Position numbers and translations under genes: made by a program
Notes under the pieces: model-generated
What the model saw: the letters and a program-made list of their open reading frames with translations, nothing else
Database searches by the model: none
Told to the model about the DNA's origin: nothing
Shown: positions 25,287 through 33,845 of the stretch, one piece after another
How the letters are laid out: every line of letters starts with the position of its first letter
How positions within the stretch are numbered: position 1 is the stretch's first letter
Source of the DNA: Chryseobacterium lactis
Lineage (GTDB): Bacteria > Bacteroidota > Bacteroidia > Flavobacteriales > Weeksellaceae
Direction: 5' to 3'
NCBI RefSeq assembly: GCF_003815875.1
Contig: NZ_CP033924.1
Location: forward strand, 5,456,001-5,520,000
Length of the DNA stretch: 64,000 nt

Positions 25287-26054
25287 TTAATTATTCAAAG
25301 TCGTAAAACCTCCATCGATCGGATAATCGCATCCCGTTATAAAAGACGCCTCATCACTGCATAAATATAACGCTAATGCAGCAATTTCCTTCGGATAGGC
25401 CATTCTTCCTATGGGTTGTGTTTTAGAAAGGTTCTGAAACATCTCTTCCACATTATCCGGATAGTTTTTTTGTAAAAATCCATCTACAAAAGGCGTATGA
25501 ACCCTTGCCGGAGAAATAGAATTACAGCGGATATTTTCATGGATATAGTCTCTGGCCACGCTCATTGTCATTGCTTTCACAGCTCCTTTCGCGGTACTGT
25601 AGGCAAATCTGTCGGGGATTCCCACCAAAGCAGCGATAGAAGCCAGGTTTAGCACTACTCCATTCCCGGATTTTTTAAGATGTGGAATGGCAGCGTGCAA
25701 ACAATTGTATACTCCTTTTATATTAACAGAAATTATTTTGTCAAAATCTTCTTCTGAAGTGGTATCAGCTTTTCCCACATGGGCAATACCGGCATTATTT
25801 ACCAGAATATGAAGCGCTCCGATTTCCGTAAACACCTTTTTTACCTGCTGATGATCAGAAACATCAGAGGCATGAACAAAGGCTTTTCCTCCTTGATTTT
25901 CTATGCTTGATAAAACCTCAGCTCCATTCATTTCATTGAGTTCCAGAATATGAACTTCAGCACCCTGCTCAGCAAACAGTTCGGAAATGGCTTTTCCGAT
26001 TCCACTACCGCCTCCGGTAATGACTGCCTTTTTATTTTTTAATGAAAACATCAT
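25287..26054 (-). CDS. SDR-family dehydrogenase, probably 2-keto-3-deoxy-L-fuconate dehydrogenase
   Basis: 255 residues with all classical SDR motifs: TGGGSGIGKA, NNAGIAHVGK, NLASIAA (Ser), YSTAKGAV (Tyr-x-x-x-Lys), and the closing CDYPIDGGFTTLNN. It should oxidise the C4 hydroxyl of the 2-keto-3-deoxy acid made by the adjacent dehydratase, giving the 2,4-diketo acid used by the FAH enzyme. The position between dehydratase and hydrolase genes matches the order of the reactions. Which deoxy sugar acid is used (fuconate or rhamnonate) cannot be told from the sequence. Confidence 0.85.
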   Translation of the reverse strand: MMFSLKNKKAVITGGGSGIGKAISELFAEQGAEVHILELNEMNGAEVLSSIENQGGKAFVHASDVSDHQQVKKVFTEIGALHILVNNAGIAHVGKADTTSEEDFDKIISVNIKGVYNCLHAAIPHLKKSGNGVVLNLASIAALVGIPDRFAYSTAKGAVKAMTMSVARDYIHENIRCNSISPARVHTPFVDGFLQKNYPDNVEEMFQNLSKTQPIGRMAYPKEIAALALYLCSDEASFITGCDYPIDGGFTTLNN

Positions 26055-26067
26055 ATCTTTTTTAAAA

Positions 26068-27705
26068 TTATAAACTCACTCCTTTTTTCCATGGAATAAA
26101 ATCATCCTGATTTAATAATACTGCCTTCGGTATCGCTCTTCCACTTGCGACTTCGATGCAATAGTTTAATATATCCTCGCCCATTTCGGCAATTGTTTTT
26201 TCTCCCTCTATGATCGGCCCTGTATCAATATCAATAATATCAGCCATTCTTACAGCCAACGCTGAATTGGTTGCCACTTTTATAGTCGGACAAACGGGAT
26301 TTCCTGTTGGCGTACCCAATCCTGTTGTAAATAATATCAAGGTAGCTCCTGCAGCAGCTTTTCCTGTTGTTGCTTCTACATCATTTCCCGGCGTACATAC
26401 CAGATTGAGTCCAGACTGAGTTGCTTTCTCCGTATAATCAAGAACATCCGTAACCGGTGAAAGACCTCCTTTTCTGGCTGCTCCAACAGATTTTATAGCA
26501 TCTGTAATCAATCCGTCTTTAATATTTCCGGGGGAAGGATTCATATAAAAACCTGAACCTGCTTGATGAGCCAGAGCATCATATTCTGTCATCAACCGAA
26601 TAAATTTCTCTGCGATTTCCCTACTTACTGACCTGTCAATCATTTCCTGTTCGGCACCGCAAAGTTCCGGGAACTCAGCCAGCAAAACTTTTCCGCCAAG
26701 GCTTACCAGTAAATCGGCAGTATATCCCACCGCCGGATTCGCAGAAATCCCGCTAAATCCGTCACTTCCACCACATTTTACTCCCAAAACAAGTTTCTCT
26801 AGTCCTGCAGGTTTTCGTTCCATCTTATTTATTTCAATCAATCCGATAAAAGTATCATGAATAGCTTGTTTGATTAAAGTCTCTTCACTTTGTGCTGTCT
26901 GTTGTTCAAATACGAACAAGGGTTTATCAAAATCAGGATTTCTTTCCTGTAAATCTTTTTTTAAATTCTCCACCTGAAGATGCTGGCAACCCAGACTTAG
27001 AACGGTAACTCCGGCCACATTCGGATGATCGGCATAAGCCGCTAACAGTTTACTCAATAGAGCAGAGTCCTGTCTTGTTCCTCCACAACCTCCGCTATGA
27101 TTTAAAAATTTAATTCCATCAATATTTTTAAAAACCCTTTCCTTAGGTTCTATCACCGGGGCTAATGAAATATTCCCCAAATCCTCTCCTTTTTGAAAAG
27201 CTCCCAGTAAATGGTGGGTATATTCTTTATATTTATCACCTACAGCATAGCCTAATTCGTTGTGTAAGGCTTCTTTAATAATATCCAGGTTTCGGTTTTC
27301 ACAAAAAACAGCAGGGATAAAAAGCCAGTAATTGGCAGTTCCTACTTCCCCGTTGCTTCGATAATACCCGTCGAATGTTCTGCCTTTAAATTGAGAAATA
27401 TCAGGAGCTGTCCAATGATAGTCTTTGGCTCTGTACGCATAAGGTTCTGCTGCATGTTTTGTATTTCCCACACTCATTCGTTCGCCTTTTTTCACCTCAA
27501 ATTCTGTCTTTCCCACCAAAATGCCATACATCAATACATCGCTTCCCTTTGGAAGATTCTCGATGAAGAATTTATGTTTGGCCGGAATATTTTCCATCAC
27601 TTCATAGTGTTGTCCTTCAAACCGGATTTTTTCTCCAATTTGAATATCCTGCAATGCCACCAGGACATTATCTTTTGGGTTGATTTTTAAAACTTTATTT
27701 TTCAT
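26068..27705 (-). CDS. UxaA-family (altronate/galactarate dehydratase-like) sugar-acid dehydratase
   Basis: 545 residues. An N-terminal SAF domain (about residues 1-95, VGKTEFEVKKGERMSVGNTKHAAEPY) precedes the large dehydratase domain with NHSGGCGGTRQDS, SLGCQHLQVENL, LGVKCGGSDGFSGISANPAVG, CGAEQEM and CTPGNDVEATTGKAAAGAT. UxaA-type enzymes are iron-dependent dehydratases of sugar acids. The best-known L-fuconate dehydratase belongs to the enolase superfamily, and no such gene is in this operon, so a UxaA-type enzyme seems to do this step. The start overlaps the permease stop by 4 bases. Confidence 0.85.
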   Translation of the reverse strand: MKNKVLKINPKDNVLVALQDIQIGEKIRFEGQHYEVMENIPAKHKFFIENLPKGSDVLMYGILVGKTEFEVKKGERMSVGNTKHAAEPYAYRAKDYHWTAPDISQFKGRTFDGYYRSNGEVGTANYWLFIPAVFCENRNLDIIKEALHNELGYAVGDKYKEYTHHLLGAFQKGEDLGNISLAPVIEPKERVFKNIDGIKFLNHSGGCGGTRQDSALLSKLLAAYADHPNVAGVTVLSLGCQHLQVENLKKDLQERNPDFDKPLFVFEQQTAQSEETLIKQAIHDTFIGLIEINKMERKPAGLEKLVLGVKCGGSDGFSGISANPAVGYTADLLVSLGGKVLLAEFPELCGAEQEMIDRSVSREIAEKFIRLMTEYDALAHQAGSGFYMNPSPGNIKDGLITDAIKSVGAARKGGLSPVTDVLDYTEKATQSGLNLVCTPGNDVEATTGKAAAGATLILFTTGLGTPTGNPVCPTIKVATNSALAVRMADIIDIDTGPIIEGEKTIAEMGEDILNYCIEVASGRAIPKAVLLNQDDFIPWKKGVSL

Positions 27706-28994
27706 AGTCTTTTTACAATATGATCAACCGGTTTCCAGCCGTACATTCCGAATACAAATACAACTATAAAGCATATGAATGGTACAATATAACCGTATTG
27801 TATATTTTGGGTAACGTCTGAAATATATCCCAATCCAAGTGGTAAAATGGCTCCGCCCACAATAGACATCACGATGAGTGAAGAAGCCATTTTAGTATCT
27901 TTTCCCAAACCGGCAATTCCCAGAGAAAAAATAGTCGGAAACATCACAGACATAAAAAAAGCAACTCCTATTAATGCATAGATCGTAATGGTTCCGGTTC
28001 CGAATATGGCAACTAAAGTCAATACCATGCTTAGAACAGCGTATATCATCAATAATTTATTGGGTTTTATATACTTCATTAAAAAGGTTCCGGCGAAACG
28101 TCCTACCATAAAGGCTAAGCCCGCCAATCCGGAATAAAAGGCAGCATTTTTTTCTGTAATTCCTGCAGAGACAACAATAAAACGGATAAAAAAACTGAGT
28201 ACGCAGACCTGAGCACCTACATAAAAGAACTGAGCAACAACAGCCCACCTCAGATGTTTATGTTTCCAAGCATCAGAAATTTTGGTAGGATTTCCTTCAT
28301 CTTCATGTTTTATATCCGGTAGTTTGGTAAAAACAAATAGCAACATAACCACCACGATGATTATTCCCAAAATCAGGTAAGGCCCCTTCACACTGGCAGA
28401 TTCATGGGTAATATACATTTCCAGATCCTGTGGAGAAAGTGCTTTGATCTGTGCATCCGTAAGGGATTGCCCGGTAAGAATATATTTTCCACCTATAATC
28501 GGGGCAATAAAAGCGGCAAGCCCATTGAAAGATTGTGAGAAATTAAGTCTGCGGGTGGCTGTTTCTGCCGGTCCTAATATCGTTACGTAAGGATTAGCAG
28601 CCGTTTCCAGGAATGCGAGTCCGCAAGCGATTATAAAAAGTGCTCCCAAAAAGAAAATATACATTCTTGTATTGGCTGCAGGAATGAAAAGGAAAGCACC
28701 CAATGCAAACAGGCACAATCCGAATATAATTCCACTTTTGTAGCCATATTTTCGCATCATATTTCCGGCAGGAATTGCCATCAGAAAATAGGCAATAAAT
28801 ATGGAAAAATCTACAAGGGAAGATTCCAGATCGGTTAATTGAAATGCTTTTCTCAGATGAGGAATCAGCACAGGATCCAAATTATGGACAAAGCCCCAAA
28901 AAAAGAAAAGGCTGGTCACCAGTATCAATGGAAAAAGATAACTTTTCCTTTCTGATGAAACGGACGTGGATTGTTCCGGTGGTATATTTTGCAT
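27702..28994 (-). CDS. fucP: MFS sugar permease, FucP family
   Basis: 430 residues with 12 predicted membrane helices. The pattern FFFWGFVHNLDPVLIPHLRKAFQLTD near the N-terminus, FLETAANPYVTILGP (residues about 126-140) and RLNFSQSFNGL are the FucP/GluP-type signature of proton-coupled L-fucose or hexose symporters. It should bring the sugar across the inner membrane. The 3' end overlaps the dehydratase gene by 4 bases, so permease and enzyme are translated together. Confidence 0.9.
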   Translation of the reverse strand: MQNIPPEQSTSVSSERKSYLFPLILVTSLFFFWGFVHNLDPVLIPHLRKAFQLTDLESSLVDFSIFIAYFLMAIPAGNMMRKYGYKSGIIFGLCLFALGAFLFIPAANTRMYIFFLGALFIIACGLAFLETAANPYVTILGPAETATRRLNFSQSFNGLAAFIAPIIGGKYILTGQSLTDAQIKALSPQDLEMYITHESASVKGPYLILGIIIVVVMLLFVFTKLPDIKHEDEGNPTKISDAWKHKHLRWAVVAQFFYVGAQVCVLSFFIRFIVVSAGITEKNAAFYSGLAGLAFMVGRFAGTFLMKYIKPNKLLMIYAVLSMVLTLVAIFGTGTITIYALIGVAFFMSVMFPTIFSLGIAGLGKDTKMASSLIVMSIVGGAILPLGLGYISDVTQNIQYGYIVPFICFIVVFVFGMYGWKPVDHIVKRL

Positions 28995-29053
28995 AGTTTG
29001 ATAGGTTATATCCTCTTCATTATCTCAGTCTACATATGTTGTTTTAAGTTAAG

Positions 29054-29641
29054 TTATTTTAGAATAAATAAATGATGACTTCTTGCTCCATGAGCCCCAA
29101 TGACTAATGATTGTTCAATATCAGCTGTTTTAGACGGACCGGAAATAAAAAGAGAAAACCCGTCTTCAACCTTTGTTATTTTATAGGCATCATGTAGTAA
29201 GGGAACTATTGAATCTGCTTTCAGCATTACAAATAAGTGCTGTGTAATAAAGGGCAAAACCCGATACTTCATTTGATTTTCCGTAATCCAGACTGCCGCG
29301 TTTTCTGCTACGCCTATACTTCCTTCTATCACGGCGACATCTACACTTTCCAACTTATGAGGATCATTGATGTATTGATCTTCCAGTTCTTCATTTTCAT
29401 CTTCAAATCCTTTAATATTAAAAATGATTCTTTCGTCAGAGGCAATATTTTCAGTGATATAATTAATAATCTCCTTTTCATCTTCTATTAATGTTACTTG
29501 TGAACCATTGCTTTGAGCTGCTGCCACAAAGGTTTCTAGCAGGTTCTCGGCTGTGGAAATAAATGAAAAATCAGTTGGCAGTTCATTTTCTGCCGGTTTT
29601 GCTTTTTTTATTTTAGTTAAAATATCTTCCCTACTTCCCAT
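29054..29641 (-). CDS. lutC: L-lactate utilization protein LutC (LUD domain)
   Basis: 195 residues of the LUD/YkgG fold. Seen: TLIEDEKEIINYITENIA, SVDVAVIEGSIGVAENAAVWITE (the conserved segment of the family) and LFISGPSKTADIEQSLVIGAHGARSHHLFIL at the C-terminus. LutA, LutB and LutC together oxidise L-lactate to pyruvate in bacteria such as Bacillus subtilis. It overlaps the 3' end of lutB by 11 bases and sits 59 bases before the permease gene, which keeps it in the operon. Confidence 0.9.
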   Translation of the reverse strand: MGSREDILTKIKKAKPAENELPTDFSFISTAENLLETFVAAAQSNGSQVTLIEDEKEIINYITENIASDERIIFNIKGFEDENEELEDQYINDPHKLESVDVAVIEGSIGVAENAAVWITENQMKYRVLPFITQHLFVMLKADSIVPLLHDAYKITKVEDGFSLFISGPSKTADIEQSLVIGAHGARSHHLFILK

Positions 29642-31001
29642 CGCTTATATTTTTTTGATACCATTCTTTAAAACTTTCCTTTGGCATTTCCGGCATTTCT
29701 CTATGCTTATACCACGGATTTATTTTATTTTTCAATAAAAATGGGGTGTAACGATAGCCCCATTTTACTGTTCGTTTAAACTTTTCATATTTTTTTATAT
29801 TGCTTAAAGATCTCGCCATCATTTTCATAGAAAACCCTTTTATTGATTCTCCTGACCCTGATGCAATAATTTCCTGTCTTAATTCATACAATTGATTATG
29901 CAGATCGATTTTTACAGGACAGACATTGGTACAGGAACCACACAAGGTAGAAGCAAAAGGCAGATCTTTGTAGTCTTCCCTATTCCGTATTGGATTTAAA
30001 ATTGATCCGATAGGACCGGCAACCGCTGTATGATAGCTATGTCCGCCGCTTCGTCTATATACTGGACAGGTATTGAAACAGGCTCCGCATCGAATACATT
30101 TCAAGGAATTTCTGAACTTTTCCTTACCCAAATGTTCTGATCTTCCGTTATCCACAATAATAATATGCATATCCTGCCCGGCACGCGGTTTCCTAAAGTG
30201 ACTGGAATAAGTCGTAATAGACTGTCCGGTACCACTTCTGGCAAGCAGACGAAGAAAAATGCCTAAATGTTCACGCTTCGGAATTATTTTCTCCAATCCC
30301 ATACAGGCAATATGTACGTTAGCCAGATGAGTTCCCATATCTGCGTTTCCTTCATTGGTGCAGACTACAAATTCTCCTGTTTCTGCCACGGCAAAATTAA
30401 TCCCTGTTAAAGCTGCCTGACTTTGTAAAAACTTCTTTCTCAAATCCTGTCTTGCGATTTCAGTCAGCTGTTGAGGATCGGAAAGTCCTTCCGGTGCGTT
30501 GAGGTGCTTATGAAAAATTTCTCCAATCTCTTCTTTCTTTTTGTGAATGCAGGGTAAAACGACGTGACTCGGCGGTTCTTTAGCCAACTGAACAATCCTT
30601 TCTCCGAGATCAGTATCGGTTACTTCAATTCCATTTTTTTCCAGATATTCATTCAGATGGCATTCTTCCGTCAGCATGGATTTGCTCTTTACCATGTATT
30701 TTACCTGGTGATCTTTTAAAATAGAAAGGACAATTTCGTTGTGCTCTTCGGCATCTTTAGCCCAATGTATCTGAATACCATTCGCTAAGGCATTTTTCTC
30801 AAATTCCATTAAATAGGTATCCAGATTGGAAAGAACGTTGAGTTTTATTTTTGACGCGATTTCCCTCAATTTTTCCCAATCAGGCACCTGATGACTTTGC
30901 TTGTCTCTTTTCTCACGAACAAACCACAAGGTTTTATTATGCCAGTCGACCCGATTTTCATCGAGATTAAACTGTTCGGCTAAAGAGGCATGGTTTCTCA
31001 T
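29631..31001 (-). CDS. lutB: L-lactate utilization iron-sulfur protein LutB
   Basis: 456 residues. A LUD-type N-terminal half with INFAVAETGEFVVCTNEGNADMG is followed by two ferredoxin-like clusters, KCIRCGACFNTCPVYRR and LCGSCTNVCPVKIDLHNQL, and a C-terminal tail. It carries electrons from lactate in the LutABC complex, probably at the inner face of the membrane towards quinone. The start overlaps lutA by 4 bases (ATGA type) and the end overlaps lutC by 11 bases. Length matches the family. Confidence 0.93.
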   Translation of the reverse strand: MRNHASLAEQFNLDENRVDWHNKTLWFVREKRDKQSHQVPDWEKLREIASKIKLNVLSNLDTYLMEFEKNALANGIQIHWAKDAEEHNEIVLSILKDHQVKYMVKSKSMLTEECHLNEYLEKNGIEVTDTDLGERIVQLAKEPPSHVVLPCIHKKKEEIGEIFHKHLNAPEGLSDPQQLTEIARQDLRKKFLQSQAALTGINFAVAETGEFVVCTNEGNADMGTHLANVHIACMGLEKIIPKREHLGIFLRLLARSGTGQSITTYSSHFRKPRAGQDMHIIIVDNGRSEHLGKEKFRNSLKCIRCGACFNTCPVYRRSGGHSYHTAVAGPIGSILNPIRNREDYKDLPFASTLCGSCTNVCPVKIDLHNQLYELRQEIIASGSGESIKGFSMKMMARSLSNIKKYEKFKRTVKWGYRYTPFLLKNKINPWYKHREMPEMPKESFKEWYQKNISDGK

Positions 31002-31750
31002 TGCTCAGCGTTTTGGGTATTCAGAATTTCTGCGATGTGAATGACTTTTACATGGCTCTTTTCTCTGTTGGCAATGCCCTCCAGGTGCATCAGACAAGAC
31101 ATATCACATGCTGTAATATATTCTGCTCCGTTTTTCTCATGATCTGCTAACCGGTCTTTTCCCATTTTTGAGGAAACGGTTTCTTCGGTAACACAAAAAG
31201 TTCCGCCAAAGCCACAACATTCGTCCTTTTTATCCAGCTTAACCCATTCAATCCCTTCAACTTGTTGTAATAATTGTTCCGGCTTTGAAAAATAAGGAGC
31301 TGTCAATTCGCTCATGCCAGAAAGGTGCAAACCTCTTTGGCCATGGCAACTTTGATGAAATCCTACCTTATGAGGAAAGGATGCTTTCAGGTTTTCTACC
31401 TTTACAACATCCGTTAAAAACTCGGTCAGTTCATAGATATTGTTTTGAATATGCAGTGCCTGATTTTTTTCAAGATCACTTTCACCTTTCAGATGTTCTT
31501 TTATATGCAGGACACAACTTCCTGAAGGAGCAACAATCTTATCAAATTCTTTGAATTGTTGAATAAAGTTCTTATTGGTTCCACAAGCCAGATATTCATA
31601 CCCCGAATTAGCCATAGGTTGTCCGCAACATGTTTGTCCCATCGGATAGACGATATCGACTTTGAGCCTTTTTAACAAAGTATAAGTCGCTATTCCTACC
31701 TGAGGATACAGTACATCTATATAACATGGTATAAATAAGCCTACTTTCAT
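30998..31750 (-). CDS. lutA: L-lactate utilization protein LutA (CCG-domain)
   Basis: 250 residues with two CCG cysteine motifs: GQTCCGQPMANSGYE (around residues 40-54) and DKKDECCGFGGTFCV (around 178-192), which bind an unusual Fe-S cluster in LutA, GlpC and HdrB-type subunits. It opens the operon: the ATG at 31750 is the first gene after the AraC intergenic region. As the first gene under a sugar-responsive promoter it suggests that lactate is expected as soon as the sugar is used. Confidence 0.93.
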   Translation of the reverse strand: MKVGLFIPCYIDVLYPQVGIATYTLLKRLKVDIVYPMGQTCCGQPMANSGYEYLACGTNKNFIQQFKEFDKIVAPSGSCVLHIKEHLKGESDLEKNQALHIQNNIYELTEFLTDVVKVENLKASFPHKVGFHQSCHGQRGLHLSGMSELTAPYFSKPEQLLQQVEGIEWVKLDKKDECCGFGGTFCVTEETVSSKMGKDRLADHEKNGAEYITACDMSCLMHLEGIANREKSHVKVIHIAEILNTQNAEQ

Positions 31751-31795
31751 ATCAATTCAATAAAAATTTAAATAAATATTTATATTTTATTCATC

Positions 31796-31862
31796 CAAAT
31801 TAGACTTTCTGCTGAGAATAAAATTCCATCATTTTATCCAATGATTAAGTTATTTTATCCAA
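31796..31862 (-). promoter_or_regulatory. AraC-type operator (two direct repeats) and promoter region of the lut-fuc operon
   Basis: ATTTTATCCAA occurs at 31831-31841 and again at 31852-31862, an exact 11-base direct repeat with starts 21 bases apart (two helix turns), the layout of AraC-family half-sites. On the minus strand a TAATTTG, one base short of the -7 consensus, lies at the complement of 31796-31802, so the repeats would sit just upstream of the -33 region, as for an activator. The region also lies in front of the AraC gene itself. Confidence 0.6.
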
Positions 31863-31905
31863 AAAAGTTATATTTTTATGTTTCATCTGATGAAATAGCT
31901 AAGTA

Positions 31906-32772
31906 TTGAAACCGCAGTTTCTGAAAATATCGTCCCATACTTTACATTCTTTCAATGCTAGAAAGGACGTGATGCCTGATGTGAATAATAAATGGCATTA
32001 TCATATGGTGCTGGAACTTATTTATTTCCGGAAAGGTTCGGGAACACAGTATGTAGGAAACACGATTGAACGGTTCAGAGAAGGTGATGTAGCCTTGATT
32101 GGAAAAAATTTGCCCCATTACTGGCAGTTTGACCCGAAATATTTTGAAAACAACAAGAGAAATAAGGTTGAAGTCTTTGTGATCCATTTCGATGAAAATT
32201 TCTGTGGTGAAGAGTTTTTAAAGCTACCTGAGAATCACGAGTTGAAAAAGATGCTTCTTGCAAGTTCAAGGGGACTACAAATCAAAGGAGAAACCCGCGA
32301 AAAGCTGGTACAACTCATCCCTGAGATCATTAACAATACCGGAACTCTCAAAATTATTAAATTACTGGAGGCTTTATCTTTCATCAGCACTTCATTGGAT
32401 TGTGATTTTCTGGCTTCATCTCATTTCAAATGTCATTTTAATGAAGATGAAAAACAGCGGATTCAGGAAATTTACAATTATACATTATCACGGTATACGG
32501 AAAAGATTACTCTGGAAGAAATTGCAAGAATTGCCAGTCTTAATCCCAATTCCTTTTGTAAATTTTTTAAATCTAAAACCGGGAAAACCTATACTCAATT
32601 TGTCAATGAAATACGGATCGGAGATGCCTGTCAAAAATTAATTGAAGATCAAATGTCAGTCAAAGAAATCTGTTTTGCCAGTGGCTTCAACAATTTTACC
32701 AGCTTTCATGAATGTTTTAAAACCATTACCGGCAAAAGTCCTTTAAAGTACCAGCAATTGTATAGAAAGTAA
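31906..32772 (+). CDS. AraC-family transcriptional regulator of the sugar operon
   Basis: 288 residues with a TTG start at 31906 (a TAA lies two codons upstream, and no earlier start exists); an in-frame ATG comes only at residue 18, inside the domain. The N-terminal cupin domain has NKWHYHMVLELIYFRKGSGTQYVGNTIERFREGDVALIGKNLPHYW. The C-terminal domain has two helix-turn-helix parts, TLEEIARIASLNPNSFCKFFKSKTGKTYTQFVNEIR and VKEICFASGFNNFTSFHECFKTITGKSP. It is divergent to the lut-fuc operon, with a likely operator between them, so it probably activates it in response to the sugar. Confidence 0.9.
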   Translation: MKPQFLKISSHTLHSFNARKDVMPDVNNKWHYHMVLELIYFRKGSGTQYVGNTIERFREGDVALIGKNLPHYWQFDPKYFENNKRNKVEVFVIHFDENFCGEEFLKLPENHELKKMLLASSRGLQIKGETREKLVQLIPEIINNTGTLKIIKLLEALSFISTSLDCDFLASSHFKCHFNEDEKQRIQEIYNYTLSRYTEKITLEEIARIASLNPNSFCKFFKSKTGKTYTQFVNEIRIGDACQKLIEDQMSVKEICFASGFNNFTSFHECFKTITGKSPLKYQQLYRK

Positions 32773-32827
32773 AATAAAAGACACTCATTTCAAGTAATAG
32801 AAACTCTTTTATAAATGTTATTATAGT

Positions 32828-33739
32828 ATGAAAACACTCTTATTACTTATCTGTTTCTTTATATCATTCGCCGATATTTCAGCCCAAAACAACGGGACAT
32901 TTTTTGAAACTTCAGATCATGTGAGAATACAATATAAAATCTCGGGAAAAGGAGAAGCTTGTATTTATGTTCCGGGAGGTCCGGGGCAAGGATATCCATC
33001 TTTTGAACTTATGGGAGGCAGTAGCCTGGAAAAGAATCTTAAGATGATTTACATGGATCAGCGTGGCTCAGGAACTTCCGGCACTTCTGGGAATTATCAT
33101 CTGGATAAAATGGTTCAGGATATTGAAGAATTGAGGCTTCATCTGAAATTAAAAAAAGTATTCTTACTGGCACATTCCTTTGGAGGTATTATTGCGGTCG
33201 GTTATGCGAAAAAATATCCGCAGCATACGAAAGGGTTAATCCTTACCAATATTACTCTTCACTTCCTGAATAATGAGTCTCTCCAAGAACAGATTGAATA
33301 CGGAAATAGCCTTCTGCAACAACCTAACAAAAACATTCCTAAAGACAGCCTTTCTTCTGAGCTCTCAAAAATCAGCAGCGCATTGAGAAAAAAAAGAATT
33401 GGCTATAAATTTCTTACCGATGATATTGAAACGATAAAACAAACTGATAAAATAGATTCTCTTCACCCAAGGATCATCGACTTCGGCATGGCCGTCATTT
33501 CCAGACCTAAAGAATTTCCGGAATATTATACCGATTATGCTCCGGCAACAAAGGATATTCATGTTCCGGTGTTAATCATCACCGGAAAAAAGGATAAAGC
33601 TGTGGGAACTCAACATTATAAAACATTTCAGTTTCCTGATCAAAAAGTGGTTTCCATTGATGGTGGACATCTTTTATATTATGAGAAAAATAGGGAGTTT
33701 GTGGAAGCTGTGAGGCGTTTTACTTCCGGAATAAGGTAA
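32828..33739 (+). CDS. Secreted alpha/beta hydrolase (prolyl-aminopeptidase-like)
   Basis: 303 residues with signal peptide [20 protein letters not shown]. The oxyanion motif VPGGPGQG (residues 48-55, like HGGPG of prolyl aminopeptidases), [10 protein letters not shown], the nucleophile elbow LLAHSFGG (Ser117), [13 protein letters not shown] (Asp) and [11 protein letters not shown] (His) form a full catalytic triad. It should act in the periplasm or outside on a small ester or peptide; the substrate is not evident. It follows the AraC gene but probably ends its own transcript at the strong terminators. Confidence 0.87.
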   Translation: MKTLLLLICFFISFADISAQNNGTFFETSDHVRIQYKISGKGEACIYVPGGPGQGYPSFELMGGSSLEKNLKMIYMDQRGSGTSGTSGNYHLDKMVQDIEELRLHLKLKKVFLLAHSFGGIIAVGYAKKYPQHTKGLILTNITLHFLNNESLQEQIEYGNSLLQQPNKNIPKDSLSSELSKISSALRKKRIGYKFLTDDIETIKQTDKIDSLHPRIIDFGMAVISRPKEFPEYYTDYAPATKDIHVPVLIITGKKDKAVGTQHYKTFQFPDQKVVSIDGGHLLYYEKNREFVEAVRRFTSGIR

Positions 33740-33745
33740 TTGAAT

Positions 33746-33794
33746 TATTTTTAAGGTTCGGCGCGGCCTCCGGCCGCGCCGAACCTTAAAAATA
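33746..33794. terminator. Bidirectional terminator, 23-bp stem
   Basis: The arms 33746-33768 and 33772-33794 are perfectly complementary (core TTCGGCGCGGCC) with a 3-base loop and A/T-rich ends on both sides, so it can work in both directions between the converging hydrolase and mdh genes. Confidence 0.9.
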
Positions 33795-33826
33795 AAGAAC
33801 CCGCGCCCTTCGGGCGCGGGTTCTTT
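33794..33826. terminator. Second terminator hairpin between hydrolase and mdh
   Basis: AAAGAACCCGCGCCC (33794-33808), TTC loop, complement at 33812-33826: a perfect 15-bp stem back to back with the previous one. Confidence 0.88.
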
Positions 33827-33845
33827 TTATATAAAATTCTGTAAA

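Noticed and set aside
28057..28248. Cysteine-rich 63-residue frame inside the permease gene (minus strand, other frame)
   Set aside because: Shadow of the permease coding frame: same strand, fully inside the gene, no start signals.
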